Under the pieces are notes generated by a model. That model did no database searches. It saw only the letters and a list, made by a program, of their open reading frames with translations, and had not been told where the DNA came from. The position numbers were made by a program, and so were the translations under genes. This document shows positions 58,088 to 64,000 of a stretch of DNA of 64,000 bases, piece after piece; the stretch's first letter is position 1; the number at the start of each line of letters is the position of its first letter. Origin of the DNA: Daphnia carinata (taxonomy: Eukaryota; Arthropoda; Branchiopoda; Diplostraca; Daphniidae). Location of the stretch: assembly GCF_022539665.2 (NCBI RefSeq), contig NC_081332.1, positions 5,719,803-5,783,802 of the forward strand, given 5' to 3'.

Positions 58088-58153
58088 TCTCGTGGCTCAA
58101 TGTTAGAGCATCGGCGTTGCACGCTGAATGTCTGGGGATCGGTTCCCATACGA
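58088..58153 (+). tRNA. tRNA-like sequence 3, locus B (TGC loop)
   Basis: Same as 20798-20867, with the acceptor-side word ACGAG now fully complementary to CTCGT. The anticodon-position triplet is TGC at 58118-58120. Confidence 0.5.
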
Positions 58154-58441
58154 GTAAAACAAAATACAAAATTACTTCATAAAATATACAGATTGTTCCT
58201 TGAATCTAAGTTGAAGAATTTAAAGAGTGTAATAAATAATACTTACAGATAAACGATAAACCAATGAAAACAACCATGAAAACAACCGCGGCATCAGAGG
58301 TGACAAAAACAATAAAGATGAATTAAGCAAGCTAAATATAAAAAGTGCAACGTGTGAACACAGCGAATACAGACAATGAAAGAAACGAATTTTGCAAAAA
58401 ATATTTTATAAAAAAAAATTTTATTGACAATTCTCTGCACA

Positions 58442-58745
58442 TTACAATTATTTTTGCAACTTTAAAAAGGCACAATAGCCCTTTCAAAAGTTGCCGTCAA
58501 CCCAGGCAGGGGGAGACACTGCCTTGTTGACCCACCGGGGAGATTACCCGGTGATTGGCTAAGAGAAGCCGGAAGAAGAGCCGAAGATATGGAACATTTT
58601 TACTGGAGCGATTAACCTTTAGTTCGGATTTGTGGGCAGCCACGTCACCCTCCGTGAACACATCATCGGACGAAGCGGCACCCCACGTCCCCTTTCCGGC
58701 CAGAGCCCTCCAAACCTCGGTATATGTTGTTTTTATATATACCGT
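58442..58745 (+). ncRNA. Conserved stem-loop block, right arm of locus B
   Basis: Same order of hairpins as 21169-21482. Differences from locus A are point changes mostly outside the paired words. Transcription is unproven. Confidence 0.4.
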
Positions 58746-59089
58746 ACAGTAGGGGCATGACCCCCTACGGGCTTATTACGAGTCAAGGGGAAACGGGGCT
58801 ACGGAAAGGAAGAGAGCCCAGATATGCACTTCAATTTTTTAAATATAAAATACCGTCTCCGGAATCCAAATTAAGTATAGAAATGCCATGTCATCCATTC
58901 AATCATTACAATTTATTCAGTGTCTTGCCCCAGCCAAGAATCTTTTCAGATCCAATGTTACTTTTAACCTATGCTGAGAAAAGAAAAACAACACCATTAA
59001 GCATCTCAATTGTTGCTCATGTGACTTACATGACTTACAGATTCAACTTCTGGCAGAAGCTTGGGAAAGGCCATACAAATTGCAGATGA
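58724..59089 (+). CDS. Conserved 121-codon frame, right arm of locus B
   Basis: Third intact copy of the outward-reading frame; see 21438-21803. It overlaps the last hairpins of the stem-loop block at its 5' end, the same arrangement in every copy. Confidence 0.25.
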   Translation: MLFLYIPYSRGMTPYGLITSQGETGLRKGREPRYALQFFKYKIPSPESKLSIEMPCHPFNHYNLFSVLPQPRIFSDPMLLLTYAEKRKTTPLSISIVAHVTYMTYRFNFWQKLGKGHTNCR

Positions 59090-60846
59090 AAATCATTGTA
59101 TACGGCTCTTGAATGATAAAATAGCACCCCTAGAATGTTGCATTGTTGATAGTTGTGTTCCCAGTATGCTGAAAATCCTTTCCTATTGGATAAATTTTTT
59201 TTTTTTAGATTAGACATGGTTGGCAAAAAGCAGGAGAAATGCTTTGTCATAAATTCAAAAAATTTTCAAGAGAATTCCTTTCATACCTAAAAAATCCATG
59301 TATGATGTTCATCGCTGCAATGCCAACGAAATGAAACATCTTTAGGGCCATTTAAGTACCCATCTTCACCAACACTCTGAGAGTAAAGGACAAGTTGTTC
59401 TTTAGCAAGAGAAGCAGAATTATTTGAGGCTTCTAGCTGTGACAGAACTATAAAGGATTGCTGTTACACAGGATTCATTCGCACAAGATCGTACTTCTCA
59501 TTAGACAATTTGCATACTCTATTACTTTACCTCATACCTTAATGGTAATGCACTTTCAGTGTTTCAACTGTAGGCTCACTCTTCCATCCTGTAACACTTC
59601 CAGACTTGACTTGATCCCCCACTAAAATTCTGCGAATGCAAAATAATAGCATTAAAAATACTTTTTCGATAGACAAAAAACCGAAAAGTACCTAATTCAT
59701 GTTTTATGTTGAACTTGTGCTATTTCTGGGTTTCCGTACCACTCCCATTTTCAGCCCAAATACGGTCCCACAATTGTTCACTTCCTTCGCTGCATGGACT
59801 TATTAGTAACAATTCTTTTAGTGCAGCACTAACAGAATTTAACTTTAACACACTGTCAGGTCATAGACTGAATAACTAAACAATAAATAATTGTTTGTTA
59901 AAATTCTATACTGATTTTCAATTCTTATTTGAAAAGTTTAGGTACCTGACTGTTCACCTAATGCCAATTCATCCTCATGTTCAGTTAGGGAAGAGTTATG
60001 AAAAACCTCCTTCACTGTTTGGAAACTGTTCCATTCCAATTTGTTCTTTTCCCCTAGCTGAGCTTGTAGACTCAAAATTTGAGCTACAAAACACAAATGA
60101 ATAAAAGCAAATAAATAGAATCATTACGTATTAGGCCTTACCATCCTTAGCTTTGCTGTTATCTAATATTTTGTGTTGTTCCAATAATTGGGTCTGCAGC
60201 TTCATAATTTGATCTAATAAACAATAATTGATAATTGAAAACCAAATAGAATAATGTTTATACTTACCATCCTTTTGTTGTATTATCTTATCCATTTTTC
60301 AATTGTTCCTCCAGCCAAGCGTTATTCTCCATCCACGTTACTGAACTAACTGCGAATGGCATCCAATGGACTGAAATTGCCTACGCCAGTAATAACGAGT
60401 CTGAGCGGTAGATGGCTACGTGTCGGAAAAAAAGAGAAAAGTGTGATTTTTTTTTTTTTTGGCGAAATTTTTTTTTTTTTTATGAATGATGATGATTAAG
60501 AGTTGGTTTTATGAAAAAAGTAACAATTTTCTCGGAATAAGCATTCAATTTTGAGTGTATCCTGTGATTTTTAACCAATTCCAGTGAGGGTTAGTTTTTG
60601 CAAGTTTTGGAGGTAAAATTCCCACGGTCATTTTTTCCGTTTATTTCAGCAACGGTTAATGTAACGAGAAAAAGAATATGTTTTCCGAAATCAGCGTTAA
60701 ATTTGGAGTATAACGTGGTATTTTCATCAAATTCCAAGTGATTTATATTTTTGGGGCATACTTGACGGGAAAATTAGGGGATTCCCCGGGGCTTATTTTT
60801 ATTTAGCCGTAAGTAGGAAGGCCTTACTACTTTTACAAATTTCGTC

Positions 60847-61200
60847 AAATTCTAGATTTAATTAAAAACACGTTATGCCGATTCGAAATTGATCGCTGAT
60901 TACGAAAATCGGGTATATTTTTATGTTTGGCTTTTAGATTTTGAATTAACCGTAAAAAACTAAAAGTCGGGCTTATTTTGTCAGACTTAAAATTTTGTCC
61001 TATTAAAATATAATATCATTAAATCGAGATAACTGTATATGATTCTGATTCAAAATTTAATAAGGAACACGATAATTAAATTTGTTTTTACCTAGAGTTT
61101 ATAGTTTTTGAATAATCAAAGAAGTTTGATGTGTCACGCTAGCGCTGTAGCGTACTGGCGCGCTAGTTAGTTCATCTATTCGGATCTTGGATCTATTCGA
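60847..61200. repeat. Right flank repeat of locus B
   Basis: Contains AAAAGTCGGGCTTATTTTG near 60962, and at 61132 TGTCACGCTAGCGCTGTAGCGTACTGGCGCG (given here only to locate it; the key core is GCGTACTGGCGC), shared with the 14.65 kb repeat. No coding potential. Confidence 0.5.
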
Positions 61201-62398
61201 TTTTGGATTATTCAAAAACTGTGGCATCTCTATCATGAATTAATGTGACAATTAACTTCAATGGTACTTGAGGCATGCAAATTTTGTTATCAACAATAAA
61301 ATAAAACATTTCTTTACCATTCTACACATAATTAAATATTTAGCAACTTTTGAAAGGCAACAAAACATATTCAAAAATTGCCCTCAACGAAGGCCGGGGG
61401 CCGCCGGACACTGCGACGAAACATAAAAGCACTGACAATAGCAATTGTAAGTCAATTTATGATTAAGAAGTGTTAGGTCTTCAGAATTATCGATATTAGC
61501 TTCGTCTCTTGCTTTTATGTATCAAGGTGCCATGCATTAAAATTTCAGATGAGCTCTCTTGTGTACGCTTTTAAATAGAAATTTTCTAGCACATAGGTAC
61601 ATCCCTATGAACTATCCCGAAACCACAGGTAGTGAGAAGCTGCGAGAAAACTGTTAATTTTTTGCCATATCCCTAACACACAGCGTAATTCACATATACG
61701 TCACAGGTGCCTTTGATGTAGACGACGCCTGTAAACTTTCAGAACGTGAAGCATTTGTTAACGGAATAGCTACCAGTGTGCATAGAAGAAATCAAAGGAT
61801 TTGTTTTATCTTGTGTGCATCAGGTTATATCAGTAATCCCTTTTTCGTTCTGTGCATCACATTCTAGGACATCTTATCGACAAGATCACCATAGGTAAAT
61901 ACCTAAGGTTACAAAAAAATGTTAATTTCCCAAAAATAGATAAAAATATATCCATGTATAAACCAGGTATCATCAGGCCCAAACGATCAATAGCGGTCAA
62001 AACGTCAAGGTGTTCCTTTACCTAAAAGAATTACATTTTTACATTCCCCTTTGCTGTGACGACAGGTCCTCGGCATTGCAGCGAACTTCTTTAACAACTG
62101 GGTAACATTTGCGAGATGAAATTTTTCGCTGTAAATTTGAACGCAAATTTGATTAAATGCAGCATCATCAACTAAGAACATCAAGTTAGCGACAAGAGCG
62201 TTGTTTCCGCATTTTCCCTAATGCAAACAGAGTACATGAAAAGCAGTAGCTTTAACTATTTCTTTTCTTCCCTACGTTTAGCTACACACCTAAAATAATA
62301 GCAGCCAGGTGTCCCAAATCTTTCCAGTAGCTCTTAGATGAGTAACATATGGAAATTTATGGAGGTACATTTGCCAGCAATTAATTCTATCCATAGCG
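61201..62398. other. Intergenic, nothing recognised
   Basis: A+T-rich sequence beyond locus B. Near 61340-61410 a short stretch (AGCAACTTTTGAAAGGCAAC) faintly recalls the first hairpin of the element block, but too little matches to call a copy. Confidence 0.4.
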
Positions 62399-62840
62399 TT
62401 AACTACTACTTAGCATAAATGTCATCACGCACACTGATTGGGGAAATGCCACTTTCGTCGCCATTTCGTTCGTAAAGACCTGGTGAAACGTACGTTGATG
62501 GACGTCGGCTTCAATCACATGATCGGCGGGAATTCTGCAGAGCTTAAATGAGGCTTCAATCAAATTTGGCATTTTAGACATTTGTCGTGCAATCACAAAA
62601 TATGTCATAGCCTTTTGCTCAGGATCACAGCATACCAGTTCCAACTCAATTTTCTTTTTCTTTTACTAGCATTGCCAGTGATAGTATTGTGGAGCCCACA
62701 AAACCAATTCGGGCGGAACGAGAACTTGACGAATCTCCATTTGAATCGTGATTGAATAATTTCTAATAATGTGGAAAAAACGAGGAGAGTTATATAAACA
62801 CAATACAATGGGTGAACTTTAATTCTTACAAAGATCAATA
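62399..62840 (-). CDS. Possible exon(s) of an unrecognised minus-strand gene
   Basis: On the minus strand an 81-codon frame (62644-62399, starting MELVCCDPEQKAMTYF) follows a shorter frame reading MEIRQVLVPPELVLWAPQYY (near 62740-62675), with a plausible acceptor (CACATTATTAG near 62770). The peptides look protein-like and non-repetitive, but I find no family and the join between the two frames is not clear. It could be an exon pair or chance. Confidence 0.25.
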
Positions 62841-64000
62841 AGACGCCCCTGTTGCTGACCTGTAAAATAACAGAAGAGTAAAAAAATTTATGGTATATGC
62901 TTTAATACCACAACCATCTAAGACTACCATTGTTAATTCTGGTGTCTTAGTCATACAAGGTATTACCAAAACATGAAGACATCAATCACCAACACAATTA
63001 TCTTGAATGGTTTCAGGATAGAGGGAAAATAGTTATGTTGCAAGATGAAATTTATGCAAGTAGAAAGCTATAATCCAAATTCATTCATTTTCATTGTTGT
63101 TCCATCTTGAAAATGCTTGCATCTACAAAAAAATATATATATTATTGGTTCAAAAACATGCAACATGCATGCTCAATGAAGTACAACCTAAATACTCCGA
63201 CCATTTGGTGTTACTAAATTATGGACTTGGACGGTTCATAGTTAGCCAGATTAGGTAACACGTAACGCCATCTGGCGAAGAAAACTTGCAAATGGTTCAA
63301 TACTATGTTCTTATTCCAGGATTCCAACTGCAAACAATACGGATGAAACGTGTTCGTACGGGAACTAAGGTGTTCGATCTGTAATAAGTTGTAGACTACA
63401 ACACATTATACATCCAGAATTTAATAAGTAGCCAAACCTACTTACTTATTTGCAAGCTGCTAGATTTAATGTTATGGTCAACTTGTAGCGGAAGAAATGG
63501 TGGCTACGCAATTTCAACTGGAGATATCTTATAATGTGCTTAGGAGAGAATGTTACGACTGATGAAGGGTTGTGTGGGCCTGGACCTTCGAGGTAGGCCC
63601 AAGGCCAGGATACATAACGCCCCGAGAAACTACTTCACGGCCTTCAAAACAAATTATCTTCAATGCTGCCATCTGTTGAACACTGAAATACTTTTGCGTC
63701 AGCAGCAAGATAAACTGAATGAGCACCTATTATCCGTGAGAGTAAAGAAGGGCCTTTGAAAAAAGCAGGAATATATTAGCTTTATACAAAAAAAAACAAA
63801 AAAAACACAACAATCACAGATACTTTCCCATGCTTGCCACCAAAAATGTAGGTTACACTACACACTTTCTCTTGGAACTTCCGCTGTTGCCTTTCTTTAC
63901 ACAATACTGGGTTGCTAAGTAATTTCATCAACTTTGGGTGTCATTGAAAATATTTCGTTCAATAACAAAGTTCAGTGAATGAATGATATGTTATTGATGC
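62841..64000. other. End of window, nothing supported
   Basis: Short frames exist (for example 63550-63759 on plus) but show no splice context or family resemblance. A gene extending beyond the window edge cannot be excluded. Confidence 0.4.

Larger units (their letters stand above)
55190..60846. mobile_element. Palindromic element, locus B (5.7 kb, arms about 2.5 kb)
   Basis: The left arm (about 55190-57672) is mirrored by the right arm (about 58364-60846); positions x and 116036-x correspond along most of the length. The arms are nearly identical to each other by eye. From outside in they hold one or two satellite-like monomers (55300-55545 and 60495-60770), a poly-A block, the CGTAGCCATCTACC word, relics of the same multi-exon gene as in locus A (start MDKIIQQKD at 55744, mirrored near 60292), and the stem-loop block. 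The centre 57673-58363 has three tRNA-like sequences. Outer ends differ from locus A, whose TGGCAATCCG terminal word is absent here, so the core unit probably starts near the poly-A/GTAGCCATC border and has moved into different flanks. Confidence 0.78.

Noticed and set aside
54880-61200. CRISPR-like or telomere-like array as an explanation for repeats
   Set aside because: The repeats are inverted, long and unevenly spaced, with no regular spacers, in an animal genome.

Overview
The window is animal genomic DNA. The genes are intron-rich, with short introns (mostly 55-100 nt), canonical GT/AG borders and metazoan protein families. The set fits an arthropod, most likely a branchiopod crustacean such as Daphnia: a BMP3/GDF10-type ligand next to a short-prodomain executioner caspase, a lysosomal alpha-mannosidase, an ALDH1/2 enzyme, a Bgcn/YTHDC2-like helicase, a clarin and CHMP7. 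The species is an inference. Exon borders were placed by hand so that phases match and domains stay continuous; all complete models sum to a multiple of three.

Layout. 1-3.5 kb: noncoding, full of homopolymers and microsatellites. 3.58-8.50 kb (+): BMP3-like TGF-beta ligand, 4 coding exons, 518 aa. 8.5-13.0 kb: noncoding. 13.04-14.23 kb (-): executioner caspase, 5 exons, 298 aa. 14.6-23.2 kb: repeat island with a satellite-like family containing a small palindrome, a tRNA-like/SINE-like unit, a partial element copy and a 5 kb palindromic element (locus A). 24.04-28.34 kb (+): lysosomal alpha-mannosidase, 19 exons, 999 aa. 29.27-31.78 kb (-): cytosolic aldehyde dehydrogenase, 14 exons, 484 aa, tail-to-tail with the mannosidase. 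34.03-34.88 and 38.11-39.94 kb (+): two secreted, acidic, low-complexity proteins with the same gene plan (TATA box, tiny first coding exon, signal peptide in exon 2). 40.46-42.43 kb (+): peptide-type rhodopsin-family GPCR, 510 aa. 42.92-47.50 kb (+): DEAH helicase with embedded ankyrin repeats (YTHDC2/Bgcn type), 13 exons, 1270 aa. 48.19-49.13 kb (-): coiled-coil gene, 5' end unresolved. 50.76-52.05 kb (+): clarin, 295 aa. 52.60-54.21 kb (+): CHMP7, 440 aa. 54.9-61.2 kb: second, larger palindromic element (locus B) flanked by the satellite-like family of 14.7 kb. 61.2-64 kb: nothing confidently coding.

The protein genes are ordinary neighbours, not an operon-like pathway, apart from the tandem acidic pair. 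The most unusual content is the pair of large inverted-repeat elements. Each has ~2.1-2.5 kb arms carrying relics of an unrecognised multi-exon gene read inwards, a conserved run of stem-loops and a 121-codon frame read outwards, and a ~0.7 kb centre with three tRNA-like sequences. I do not recognise this element family. The second notable point is that the helicase has a dead-looking Walker B (DQVH), a degenerate motif VI and no YTH domain.
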